From positions 562,741-626,740 of the forward strand of contig JAQFVV010006335.1 in NCBI GenBank assembly GCA_028023455.1: a DNA stretch of 64,000 bases, read 5' to 3'. Numbering within the stretch: the stretch's first letter is position 1; every line of letters starts with the position of its first letter. This document shows positions 26,851 through 39,439 of the stretch, piece after piece. The position numbers and the translations under genes were made by a program. The stretch comes from Epiperipatus broadwayi. Its lineage: Eukaryota > Onychophora > Udeonychophora > Euonychophora > Peripatidae. Below the pieces are notes generated by a model. The model did no database searches. It was given only the letters and a program-made list of their open reading frames with translations, and had not been told where the DNA came from.

Positions 26851-28523
26851 AGTTGTTAATATTGTCTCACATGTTCTTATGTCTCTCAACATTTATTTTG
26901 ACCCAGTAAAAATACTCATTTATGCCAAGCTCCCATAGTTTCCCAATTTTTACATAACATTGTTTGATGTACATTACTCGTTTACTGGCGTTTGAAATGT
27001 AAAAAATGAGAATTTATTGTATAGTTTTCAAAATCCCATAAGTCATAGTATATGAATAGAAACATATTACGAAGAAACTTAGTGACAATGTAAAAAAATC
27101 TTATAGATATCTTTGAACATTAAGTCTACATTAATGTTAATAGAAATATTGCAGTTGCTCAGCTAATAAGGAATCAACAAATAATTATTAATGTTGTCAT
27201 GGAAAGATATATAAAACAATAACATAGAACATTTAGGAACTAAGTGGTTGTTTGACTTAATAACAATTATGATTTGTTTAAAGTATAACTTAGAAATAAT
27301 AAAAATACTTTTACTGTATCTTAAAACAATTAATATGAAATGTAAAAGTGGGTATTAGTTATAGTTTCTAAAAATAAAAGATCGTGATCAAAGTTTAGAA
27401 TGAAATATGATTGCCTTAAAAAATTATATATATATAAAACTTTGTTAAATCTGAAGTCTGTATTGAAAGTCAAATAAAATATAATAATTTTTATTCTAAA
27501 TAAAAAGTGATTTATAATCATTTATAAATGTATTGAATAAGATGTTGCTAAAATGACGGTTTTTAAAAAAGTTTGTGAAATGGATTATAGCAAAAAAAAA
27601 ATAATAATAAGTAAATAAAAATTTAAATCTAGGTGCTAATTTTTAAATTCTACAGACAGTTAATGAAAATCAAGATTTACCAAGATCACAATAGTCTAAA
27701 AAGTCTAATTGCATACAATTTATTATCCAGGACTTTACCTAATGCTTACTCAGTGACAACTGTGACTAATTTTAAAGATTACAAGATGTTGATATAAATC
27801 ACGATCTATCAGAAAAATGTCACATTAAACATATTAGGTCTAGGAAGTTTAGTTCCACTACCACTGATTATCCATTGACTTTATCCAATGCTTACAGAAT
27901 AACATTTTAAGCAGAGAAATAAAACATTACATAGAACAATTAATGCTAATCTTGAAATTACAAGGAATATGCATTTTATGATAGTAAATGATTTAATAAC
28001 ATTGCTATGATAAATATATTTATTTAAAATTAAGGTGAAATGATTTTATGATTATCACAATATCACAACCATTGACAAATGTAAAAACTCAAAGCATCTT
28101 TTGTTACTATGCACTAATGAAATAGAATGAGCTGACTTCCTATGCAGGTGAATACTTGTGATATGTAATGCTTGTTTAATACTTGAATAGTTTCCACTTC
28201 TTACAAGAGCTTTGTTTTTTTGTTCTGGTTTTAACAAGAGATTTTGCTTCTTATAAGTTCTAGCAAGAGTTCATTTTTTTTTTTGAAAAAAGAGTGGGTT
28301 TAATATTGGTTAGCTTTAATTATTAAAAAGAAACACAACTCTGATATCATTTTTTATGCTGATTTAAATTTTGAAAACATTTTTAATAGCAAGTGCACAA
28401 AATCTATGGAGAATAAAGAAAAGCATATAGTAAAAATGACATTTTTCATTTATTCTTGCACATTCATCTGATTTAAATTCATCTGACAGTAACATTAAGC
28501 AAAGCTCGTTACTTTAGCCAATG

Positions 28524-28526
<3 letters not shown>
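26851..28526. other. AT-rich, no gene recognised
   Basis: No repeat or coding similarity recognised. The short frames at 27330 and 28055 (minus) have no domain features. Confidence 0.5.
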
Positions 28527-28571
<45 letters not shown>

Positions 28572-28605
28572 GGCTCAATATATATATATATATATATATA
28601 TATAG
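28527..28605. repeat. (TA)n microsatellite, interrupted
   Basis: Two TA tracts separated by CATATGGCTCAA. Confidence 0.95.
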
Positions 28606-30067
28606 CTTGATTCACAATGGGGTCAATGCTTGTAAAATCATCAGCCCACTTATGATCTAAAAAAATAAGTCCAGTCTCAAATTCTAAGTCATCTAAATTG
28701 CGACATATACTTTTATTTTATAAGGCAGCATAATAATTCTAAGACACAGAATAGAAAGTTTTATAAATATGAAATTTCAATGGAAACCAGTGCAATAAAG
28801 TGGTAGACTATTAATGCATAGTGAGAAAAAAAAAACACATCCAAATCCATTTTGCAACTAAGGAAAAACATCAAATATTTCTCAAGTAATTTATTAATGG
28901 CTAAAAATTAAGAAAACTGTCACCAGTTATACTGAAATTGTATTACAATATAGTTTATTTTCTATATTGTTTTATGGGAAGACTGCCTTAAACTTGAGAC
29001 AAGGTACTTAAAACCATTGCATTCGTAATTGGACATTGATTATTTCATTAAATAGTTGTTATATTTTTATTTACAAGCCCTCAAACTTGCTCCATCCACA
29101 AACCTGACACAATCTACCCCAGGAAAATACAGTAATGATTATCATTAATAATTTGTCAAACTAGAGATTGTCTCTAGCCCTGATAGAAATTTTAAACTGC
29201 AGTAAAAATTAATATATCTAATTTACTTTAATTAAACACACACCCACACATAGTTATTCACATTTTCTTTCCCATGTGTAATATCTTTTGTAAATGTATT
29301 AAATAACTTTCACATGACCATATATATATATATATATTCTTTTTTCAGTTTAGATTTAATTAACAGAATGGCTAGAAATTATTCTTGAAATCAGTTATAG
29401 CTAATGAAGAGGGATCTTGAGTTTTTATTTATTAGATAGTCATATTCACAAAAGGTTGAAAATTGAAGCATTAAAATAAACAAAACTCCTAATGATTCTT
29501 AAAAAATGTGTTTTTCAATACTGAATGCATTTTAAATAATTTACATATGTCATATGGTAAAAGATTTATAAAATATCAAAGTAGATATTTATTGGTAATA
29601 ATAAATGATGATAATTGTTATTTTTGCTTGAAGTTGACAGTGTTTGGTGTCTGCAGTTATGATGATGATAGGTAGCTGGCAGTTAATGCTAATGGTATTT
29701 GTTGTGGTTGGTGTTCAGTATTTGTGATTATTTGCCGAATAATAAAATGGTGTTCGTATGTAACACAGAAAAGAAAAATAAATTTGCAAAATTAGCTAAT
29801 CATTTTAACATCAAACTTGATATTGTTTTTTTTTTTTACTGTTGATGCTTTAGCATTTGAAAATTTTTGAAGATTTATATATAGTGTGGTTACTGAATTC
29901 ATATAACATAAAAACAATTCTTTTAATCAGCAAGATGCATGAAGTATTGATGCACCACTAAAAAATTATACACATTGTATTTAATACAATATGATTATTT
30001 AAAAAAAAAATTATATAAATTTTATATATTACCAAATTCACAACTTCCTTTATTTTGCTGTAATATC
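28606..30067. other. AT-rich, no gene recognised
   Basis: Nothing beyond short TA tracts (29322-29338) seen. Confidence 0.5.
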
Positions 30068-30320
30068 TAATATAAATACAATTTATCCACTACTCTGAAC
30101 ACTTTTACACAAAAACCTTTTATTGAGTTATATTCATGCATATAATACATTTTGACTGTCCTACAGTCTTCTCAGTGTCACTTATTTTTAAAAAAATAAA
30201 ATAAAAGTGGCTCTGAAGAAGATTGCAGGACAGTCAAAATGTAGATTGTGCATGAATATAGGTCAATAAAAGGTTTTTGCTTAAAAGTGTTCACAGTAGT
30301 GGATAAATTGTATTTATATT
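30068..30320. repeat. Inverted repeat with ~110-bp arms
   Basis: The left arm 30068-30177 and right arm 30209-30320 are reverse complements with few mismatches; both contain CAATAAAAGG on the relevant strand and AGGACAGTCAAAATGTA. The sequence around CTGAAGAAGATTG...CAGTC can form a 5-bp stem and resembles the middle of a hammerhead, but the rest of that motif does not fit. It is probably a pair of element ends or a foldback MITE. Confidence 0.7.
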
Positions 30321-32251
30321 GATTTTATACAGTGAGTCATTTAAAGAAATTGCTGATTTAAATGAGCATCTTGGTGTTGGGTCTTTTTTTACAAAGATTT
30401 TAATGTTTTGTGTTTCTAAGATAGAACTGTTTATAAGTTATCTGTGAGATGCTTATATATCAGAGAGAGTATTCTAATAAAGCATGCCATTATGTGATAG
30501 CATTTTCAAGGAAGATCTGATTATAACTGCAACTTTACTTTATTTTTTTTTGCTGTGGAAATTCTTTATTATATATTCTGATTATTTTTATTTGTTGCAT
30601 TTCTTTTATGCTATTTTTTTTTGAAATGAGCATTAATTGGATTTATAAAAAAGGTTGAAAGACATTTCCTAAGATCTGAATTAGATAAATGTAGCAGTCA
30701 GTAAAGTTTCATGCAAGTATTCATCTCATCAGTTTAGCTAAAGTGTTCTGATTACTGAAGAAAACAAAATATTTATAAGCCCTTACTTAATTTTCCTTGA
30801 TTTAAAGTTTTGTTTCAAAAGATTTTAAGTGAGTATATGATTAGAAATTAACTGATGTTTCTTCTGAAGTTTATATTAACATATTTTCATAGATGATAAT
30901 ATTCATTAAAAATGCAAATGGTAATCCAATTACTATACTTTAGCTAAGTCGCATGTTTATTTTTATTTGCAAGGAGTATCACACTTCTCTTGGTGTAAAA
31001 AAATCCCCTTTGCTTAAACATTGAACTTTACAATAGTATGTGAAATCTCTATTGATACAAATTGTGGTAAGAATGTTAAACTTAACAGTTGTGTTCTGGA
31101 TTTTATCAAGCATGATGAAATATGATCATACATAATGTTGTCAAATTTTACTGATGCAGCACATAAATGTTTTGATGGATTACACAACAAAATATTACAT
31201 AGCCACTATTTGATAAATTTAGAAGAGCTAATTCTGATTTTAGTGTAGAAATAAAATATATTTTAGAAACAACAAGTGCAGAAACCCCATCTTCTGTTGT
31301 GACTAATTTTTAAAAAGGAAAATATAACATACTTTTTCATAACATGCCATTTTCTCTAATGATATTTTTTATTATGTGAATATAAAATATTCTCTTAGTA
31401 ACAGTAATGGTTTTCAATAGTATGTACAACAACTCCAAGTTAAGCTAATATATTTATATATTTCTGAGTACCCAATAAAAATAAATAAAAGCGACTTTTT
31501 AACTAGATTTTGATCTAAATAAGCTGCCACTTATTAAATTCTTTACTTATTGTCTGAAAGCACCCTCCCCCCAGATTTACCAATGGAATAATTTTCAGAG
31601 TGTTTAATAATTTTTTGTTTTAAAAATAAACCTTATCTCCACAATTTCTTTTATAAAATTGGACTGTTAGAATAAATTATATTAAGACGATGGAAAGTAA
31701 TGGTAAATTTATTCCAATAATAAACACATGTGATGACATGGTTACATGCCATCAGGAAAATAAATCTTAAATTACATAAGTAAATTGCGATTTTAAAGAC
31801 AGTCAAATTATTTATAGTTTTTCTGTAATTTCAGCTATATAAATTTTTTGGTTGTATATTTACTTTGTGTTGATGACTTTTTAAAATATTATAATGGCTA
31901 AAAATAGTTTGAACTAATCTAATGTAACCATCATTCACCATTTATGAGGGGTACTTTTTTATCAGTATTTATGAATAGTATTTTCAAGTTCATTTTAAAA
32001 AAGTCTCTTTCTAAGTTTTAACAAAATTCTAAGAACTTTATTATAGACAAGGCTTATTTCTACAAGAAACATATTATTGAATAAAAATATGCAAGGGTAT
32101 TTATGTTTATTTAATGTATCTGTTAATTAGATTTATTATCAGTATATATTCTACCAGGTTAATAAAGTCATATTATTGTAGAGGATTTAAATGTAGACTT
32201 TCAAGCAACCTTCAGCTATTGATTTTATCTCACACAACCAATATGCATGAC
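30321..32251. other. AT-rich, no gene recognised
   Basis: No repeat, RNA or coding similarity recognised. Confidence 0.5.
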
Positions 32252-32275
32252 AACATACATGTGAAAAAGATAAAT

Positions 32276-32330
32276 GATCTCCTATATATGAATTTCATGC
32301 TGAACCAGCAGCCATTAGTTGGAACCAAGC
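32276..32330 (-). ncRNA. Hammerhead ribozyme remnant, family 2 copy a
   Basis: On the minus strand GAAA is present and stem II is perfect over five pairs (UGCUG with CAGCA, loop GUU). The core that should read CUGAUGA reads CUAAUGG, which removes essential residues, so cleavage is not expected. Stem III AU/AU and the 3' strand of stem I (ending AGAUC) are kept. The 5' strand of stem I is not recognisable. Confidence 0.55.
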
Positions 32331-32359
32331 ACTGATTTCCTATATATGTGGGAGATAAT

Positions 32360-32414
32360 GATCTGTACTAACTGATGAGTGCTGGTTTAACATGAAATAC
32401 ATATATTGGAGATC
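32360..32414 (+). ncRNA. Type I hammerhead ribozyme candidate, family 2 copy b
   Basis: The order is as expected for a self-cleaving type I hammerhead. Stem I 5' strand is GAUCU...CUAA; the core CUGAUGA is at 32372-32378; stem II is 32379-32393; GAAA is at 32394-32397. Stem III is AU/AU closing a 4-nt loop, with the cleavage site after A32405. The stem I 3' strand is UUGG then AGAUC. Stem I therefore has CUAA:UUGG and GAUCU:AGAUC with a GUA bulge, and such bulges often dock with loop II in natural hammerheads. Stem II has one mismatch (C82 with A90) and a G-U base pair at its foot, so activity may be weak. Hammerheads of this kind are known from Penelope-like elements and animal retrozymes. 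Confidence 0.65.
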
Positions 32415-32437
32415 ATTTATCTTTTTCAATGTATGTG

Positions 32438-33649
32438 ATTATGTGTATTTGTTGTCTGAGTTAGAATCAATAGCAGAAGGGTGCTTTAAAGCCTATGTTC
32501 AAATTCTTTACAATTACATCTCTCCATATTTATGAAATATACTTGTATAGTAACATATTGTTGTAATGTTAACATATGTAAATCATATTAAAATGTTTGT
32601 AATTCTAAAGAGAATATCAAGTATATAATATATATTTTTTATAATTAATATAAGATTTACTTATATAATATTTTTTTCATTAGGCCACAAAAGCTCCAAA
32701 TTTTAGATTAAACACCATCACAATTTTTGTGAATATTAATGAATTTTAAATGTATATTTCAAACTTTTTTTTATATTTACACTGTGTGAATTATTGATAT
32801 AGTTCACATATTCAGAATGAGAGCCATACATAAGCAATAGCAATATCAATATAGAATAATTTAATTTATATAAATAAAAAAAAAAACAATTTATAATTTC
32901 AACTGACTTATGAAAATTATTTATACTTTATTGAAAATGAGTGTTAAAAGTACCATTTCTTTTTGTAACATTTATTATTTATATGACAATTTTTAAGAAT
33001 GATGTTTAGTATGTTGTTGTTTTAAAAATAAAAATTTTTAATATTTAGTTTCATTTTATAATTTATATACCATGACATAACCATTTGTATTCACTTATTT
33101 CAAATTTATGCCTTCTTATATCTTTATAATTCTAAATATTTCTATATTAATAGTTTATATTGAAGATATAAAGTCAAATACATTTTTTATCTTTTGATAG
33201 AATATTAAATAAAATGTAGGCTAAAATATTACACTTTAGTTTTATTTGACTTGTGGAAAAGTAACAGAAATTTGCCAATAAAATCTATTTTTTTATTAAA
33301 TTGGATTTAAATTAAATAATTATTAAAATATCAGAAATATTTTTTCAATTAAAAAAATAAATAAAATATTAACCCTCTAAATTCTATAAATTAAGTTAAA
33401 ATAATAACCTTAGTTTATGTCTGCATTTGAATATAAACAATTTTAATATTCTTCATAATGGCATATGTTGTCCTTGGCAGTTAATGAATATCCAATTCGT
33501 TTATAATTTTAGAATTTTAAAAAATTGACATATTTTAATAATTAAATTTTATTGTTAGTTACAAATTTTTGGCATAAAATATATTTTTTAAAAAATATAT
33601 ACATTTAAACATCACATAATAACAATTCTTTATACTTACTCAAGCTGTT
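32438..33649. other. AT-rich, no gene recognised
   Basis: Very AT-rich with A- and T-runs; nothing identifiable. Confidence 0.5.
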
Positions 33650-33749
33650 TACACAGTGGCTAACCTCTCCATACAATGTAAGTCAGAGTATACAATGGGT
33701 ACAAGAAGTTTTGTGCATAAATACCTAACAAGTGCCTATTCATCTAAAA

Positions 33750-33791
33750 TCTCCAGACTAGTCTTTAGCTTGTGGCTTTTATCAGTGAGGA
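33750..33791 (-). ncRNA. Hammerhead ribozyme remnant, family 1 copy a
   Basis: On the minus strand stem I pairs UCCUCA with UGGAGA (one mismatch), stem II has three pairs (AGC with GCU) and the stem III palindrome ACUAGU is intact with C at the cleavage position. The core reads CUGAUAA and GAAA is changed to AAGA, so it should be inactive. Its stem II pairs differ from those of the 56-kb copies but still pair. Confidence 0.6.
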
Positions 33792-33933
33792 GCCTTGGAT
33801 CTGAGAGCACTGCACCTAGATCTTAGGATCTAATGCAATCCTCCAGAAGCCACCTTTTACCTTTTTAGCTAACTGTATGCTGGAGGTTGCATTAGATCCT
33901 AAAATCTAGGTGTAGGGTTATCAGATTGAAGGC

Positions 33934-33975
33934 TCCTCACTGATGAAAGACACAAGTTAGAAACTAATCTGTGGA
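33934..33975 (+). ncRNA. Hammerhead ribozyme candidate, family 1 copy b
   Basis: The core CUGAUGA (33940-33946) and GAAA (33960-33963) are intact. Stem I pairs UCCUCA with UGUGGA, with one mismatch. Stem II keeps two pairs (A-U and G-U). Stem III reads ACUAAU, with one of the three pairs lost. The cleavage-site base is C. Weak stems make efficient cleavage doubtful, but the core itself is conserved. Confidence 0.55.
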
Positions 33976-34085
33976 TTTGAATTTGTAGGCATTAGATAGT
34001 GATTTTGATCACAAACCTTCTTGCATCCATTGATTACTCTAGATTGCACTGAATGGCACTACTGTATTGAGAGTTTAGTCTCTGA

Positions 34086-35230
34086 ATAAATACATTTATT
34101 GCAATTGAAAAAAAAAATTGTTTGCCTAAAGATTTATGGTGATGGAAGTTTAGTTGTATTTACATATTGGATTATTTACATCTTCTAATATTACATATCT
34201 AATGTCTTTAGAAAAAATGTAACTTCATTTAATTTTTTTAATATTTAATATTAAATAATGAAAATAGTCCAATACACAATTTTTGTTTAACTAGGATTTT
34301 AATTTTTGATCATTACCTTTTTAGTGTTTGAAGTTTTTTTATTCAAAAAATATTTAGGAAGCAAATCAGTGCATTAGTACATTTTAACATTATTATGTTT
34401 GACAAAGTAAGAGTTTGGAAAAACACATGCCTTTTCATTCTAATCACAATACAATAACTACTTGATATTTCTTAGTTACTAATAAAAAATGTGTTAAACT
34501 TTTCATTTATTAAAGTTATCAGAAATGTCAATTAATCAAGCTTGTTTCTGACGTTTGATTTCATTATATATTTTTATAAAATAACTCCACAATTATACGA
34601 TTTTTGAATTTTAAATTTTTTTGAAGATACTTATATATATATATTTGGATTCTAATCGTCTTATTAAACTATTTTTCATTGTTAATTGTGTGACATTATA
34701 AATTTATAACCTAATCTTTTGTTTTAATTAAGGTTTTCTTTTTTCTGCTTTGTGTACACTTAAAGATGTTTTATTCATCCATTTCTTAATAACAATTCTC
34801 TTCTGCTATGGCTTTTAATCTACTCTTATATTTATAGTATATACACCATCCTTTACATTTTCATTTTCTGCTTATCACATAAAGTTGAACTCAGAACGCT
34901 GATAATACTCTTTACTTTATGATCAGTATCAAATATCACTTAATTATAATTTCTTTTTGCTAAATATAATGTTCGAATATTTCAGTTAATCTACCCTTTT
35001 AATATTCCTTTTTTTCACTGTTGAATTCATATTTCTGTCATTACTATTGTTATATATTTATGTTTTTCATTTTTGTTTACATATTATTAAGCTAATTATA
35101 CTTATCTAAGGTCATCATTCACATGAGTTTAGTTCTATCACAATCATCCATCAGACTAGAAACCATACAACCTCTCTCACACACTTCATATTTTTTTTTG
35201 AAATACCCAATTCACTTTTTTAAGACAATA
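34086..35230. other. AT-rich, no gene recognised
   Basis: Nothing identifiable. Confidence 0.5.
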
Positions 35231-37340
<2,110 letters not shown>

Positions 37341-37344
37341 TATA

Positions 37345-37957
37345 TATATATAATTATTCAAAACAATACAGTAATTAATACAGTAAAAATATTTTAAAAA
37401 CAAATATATACCATAATTTAATAAAAGTACTTTCAACTATCTATGTAGTCATTATAAACTAGATTTAAATTGTATTACAAAAAAATTGTTACAAATGTAA
37501 ACAAAAAGTATTACGTCATACATCAATTTTCCCACAATTCATTAATTTTTATATTGGCAGCCTGTCTATTTATCAAATGTTGTTTTTCATTTTTTATTAA
37601 CATAGCTTCTTTAATTTTACATCAAATGTTGCTTTTCATTTTTCATTAACATAGATTCTTTAATTTTACGTTTATAAATGTAAAATTAAAAAAGCTATGT
37701 TAATAAAAAATGAAAAACAACATTTTATAAATAGACAGGCTGCCAATATAAAAATTAATGAATTGTGGGAAAATTGATGTATGACACAATTTTTTTTTTG
37801 TTTACATTTATAACGTTTTTTTGTAATACAATTTGAATCTAGTTGATAACGAATACATAGATAGTTAAAAGTACTTCTATTAAATCATGGTATATATTTG
37901 TTTTTAAAATATTTTTACTGTATTAATTATTGTATTGTTTTTAATAATTATATATAT
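37345..37957. repeat. Near-perfect foldback element, ~610 bp
   Basis: The left arm 37345-37617 and right arm 37672-37957 are reverse complements almost throughout: for example AACAATACAGTAATTAATAC at the left and its inverse at the right, and CAGCCTGTCTATTTATAAA-like sequence near the middle. Near the centre a 48-bp block (37575-37620) is duplicated in tandem (37621-37668). No coding content; TA flanks on both sides. The near identity of the arms suggests recent origin or gene conversion. Confidence 0.85.
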
Positions 37958-37991
37958 TTTATTATAATTGGAATACATACATTGATTAATA

Positions 37992-37994
<3 letters not shown>

Positions 37995-38068
<74 letters not shown>
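37995..38068. repeat. (TA)n microsatellite
   Basis: An uninterrupted TA tract between the foldback and the hAT-like element. The Ile-Tyr run in the open frame at 37898-38089 comes from it and is not a gene. Confidence 0.95.
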
Positions 38069-38069
<1 letters not shown>

Positions 38070-39265
38070 CATGTTTTCCTGAGAAATAAGACTGGGTTTT
38101 ATGTTAATTTTTGTTCCAAAAGCCATCCTAGGGCTTATTTTTACAAAATGTTTTCTTTTTTTATGTGCAAAAATTTACTTTTATTTATGGACGAAAATAT
38201 ACATTTATTCAAAATTTTGAGTCAACCTCCCAAACATGTTTGTTTCAGCAATACCCTCTGTGAATATTTGAATTTTCAGTTAGCAATATATACTGGAATA
38301 TTTACATGTATTTAATTACCAAAACATGTCTTGGATCAAAATATTATTTTATTTAAATCTACCATTAAACCAAGTACTAATTCAAGACTTATAAGATAAG
38401 AGGGGTAACAAAAATGATTATAATTAAGATGATTATTCATAAAAATACAATGAAAACATGCAAGTACAAAAATTTAAAAAACATTATTGTATTTGACACT
38501 GCATTTATTATGACTGTTACTACACATGGCATATTGAATTATGTAGATTCATATAAGATACAACAACATCTATCCATTATTAAGAGCCACATTGTAAACA
38601 TTGTCAAATTATTCACAATAGCCTCATTTTGGTATTCTTTTTTAAAACTTTTCTTCATGAGAAAAACTGATTTAACTTCAACTAAATTTTAATTATTAAA
38701 ATCACTTCCATTATTAAAACTCTTTTAGTAGGAAACACAATATTTAAGAAAAAGCTGTTTTTTCCTTTATCTTCAATATTTAAAAGCTATCATGACCAAA
38801 TTCTAAAACTAAGTCAGGCATTCTAAATCTACATATTAAATATAAGTAAAATACTTCCAATTACATAAATGAAATCATAAATTATCTGATATACTGGATT
38901 GTTTGTAGATAAAATTGTAAAAGTTAATTAAATCAGTCACATTTTTTAAGTCTAAAATTGGCACTGAGACGAACTTGTTTCTTTATGCACATGAAATTAT
39001 ATTTATTGAAAATGTTCAATGGGAAAATACATAAGTACCATTTATAATTGATGTTATCATTTATTTAAATATTAATTTCAATAATATTATTTATTTATAC
39101 ATTCAGTACTTTATAATTCAATACATTATTTCATGTGTGGAAAAAATGTTCAACTGGCTGGTGATCTTGACTAGGGCTTACTTATATATTGGGTAGGTGT
39201 TATATTATAAGTACTCTGAAAAGAGGCATTTTATCATTTGGTTTTATTTTTGGGGCAACACAATA
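38069..39265. mobile_element. hAT-like non-autonomous DNA transposon
   Basis: The left end has TGTTTTCCTGAGAAATAAGA and the reverse complement of the right end has TGTGTTGCCCCAAAAATAA, giving imperfect terminal repeats. Internal sequence such as TTAATTTTTGTTCCAAAAG with CTAGGGCTTATTTTT on the left, and AGGGCTTACTTATATATTGG on the right, recalls a well-known animal hAT-type MITE with AAATAAGACC and GGGCTTATTTT motifs. It lies between TA-rich flanks. No transposase was seen; the 92-codon frame at 38414-38692 has no domain I recognise. Confidence 0.5.
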
Positions 39266-39332
39266 TATATTTCAAATGTATATTTTACCAGAATAATCAA
39301 AAATATATGACCAAAGATGTGAAAATGACAAA

Positions 39333-39387
39333 TGATACCAATATATGCATTTTATGCTGAATCAACAATCATCAGTAGTCCAGATAA
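39333..39387 (-). ncRNA. Hammerhead ribozyme motif, family 2 copy c
   Basis: On the minus strand the core CUGAUGA (39369-39375) is intact. Stem II has five pairs, one G-U (UGUUG with CAGCA). Stem III is AU/AU with the loop GCAU and A at the cleavage position. GAAA has become AAAA, which removes the essential G12, so cleavage is unlikely. Stem I is partly lost. It lies about 45 bp beyond the 3' end of the RTE element on the same strand. Confidence 0.55.
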
Positions 39388-39439
39388 CAAAATCTTACAT
39401 ATATCTTCATCATTTGTTCAGTATATATATATATCATCA

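Larger units (their letters stand above)
32252..32437. repeat. Inverted repeat carrying two hammerhead motifs (family 2)
   Basis: The left arm (32252-32310) and right arm (32380-32437) are reverse complements: both include AAAAAGATAAATGATCTCC on the relevant strand and the block from TGCTGGTT to GAAAT. Each arm holds a family-2 hammerhead motif on its own strand, separated by about 70 bp of partly unique sequence. Confidence 0.7.
33650..34085. repeat. Inverted pair of hammerhead-bearing repeat family 1
   Basis: The left copy (about 33650-33863, minus) and right copy (about 33880-34085, plus) are diverged members of the repeat that occurs twice at 56.4-57.1 kb. Shared blocks include GCATTAGATCCTAA, ATCTAGGTG, GGCTCCTCACTGA and CATCCATTGATTACTCT. 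The two are head to head around 33864-33880. No coding content. Confidence 0.8.

Noticed and set aside
30205-30260. CTGAAGA with a five-pair stem (GATTG/CAGTC) as a hammerhead
   Set aside because: GAAA reads AAAA, the base at the expected cleavage site would be G, and no stem I could be found. The other arm lacks one core base.
30690-30745. Minus-strand CTGATGAG...GAAAC near 30,720
   Set aside because: Stem II has only about three pairs with a displaced first base, and stems I and III do not form; single copy, probably chance.
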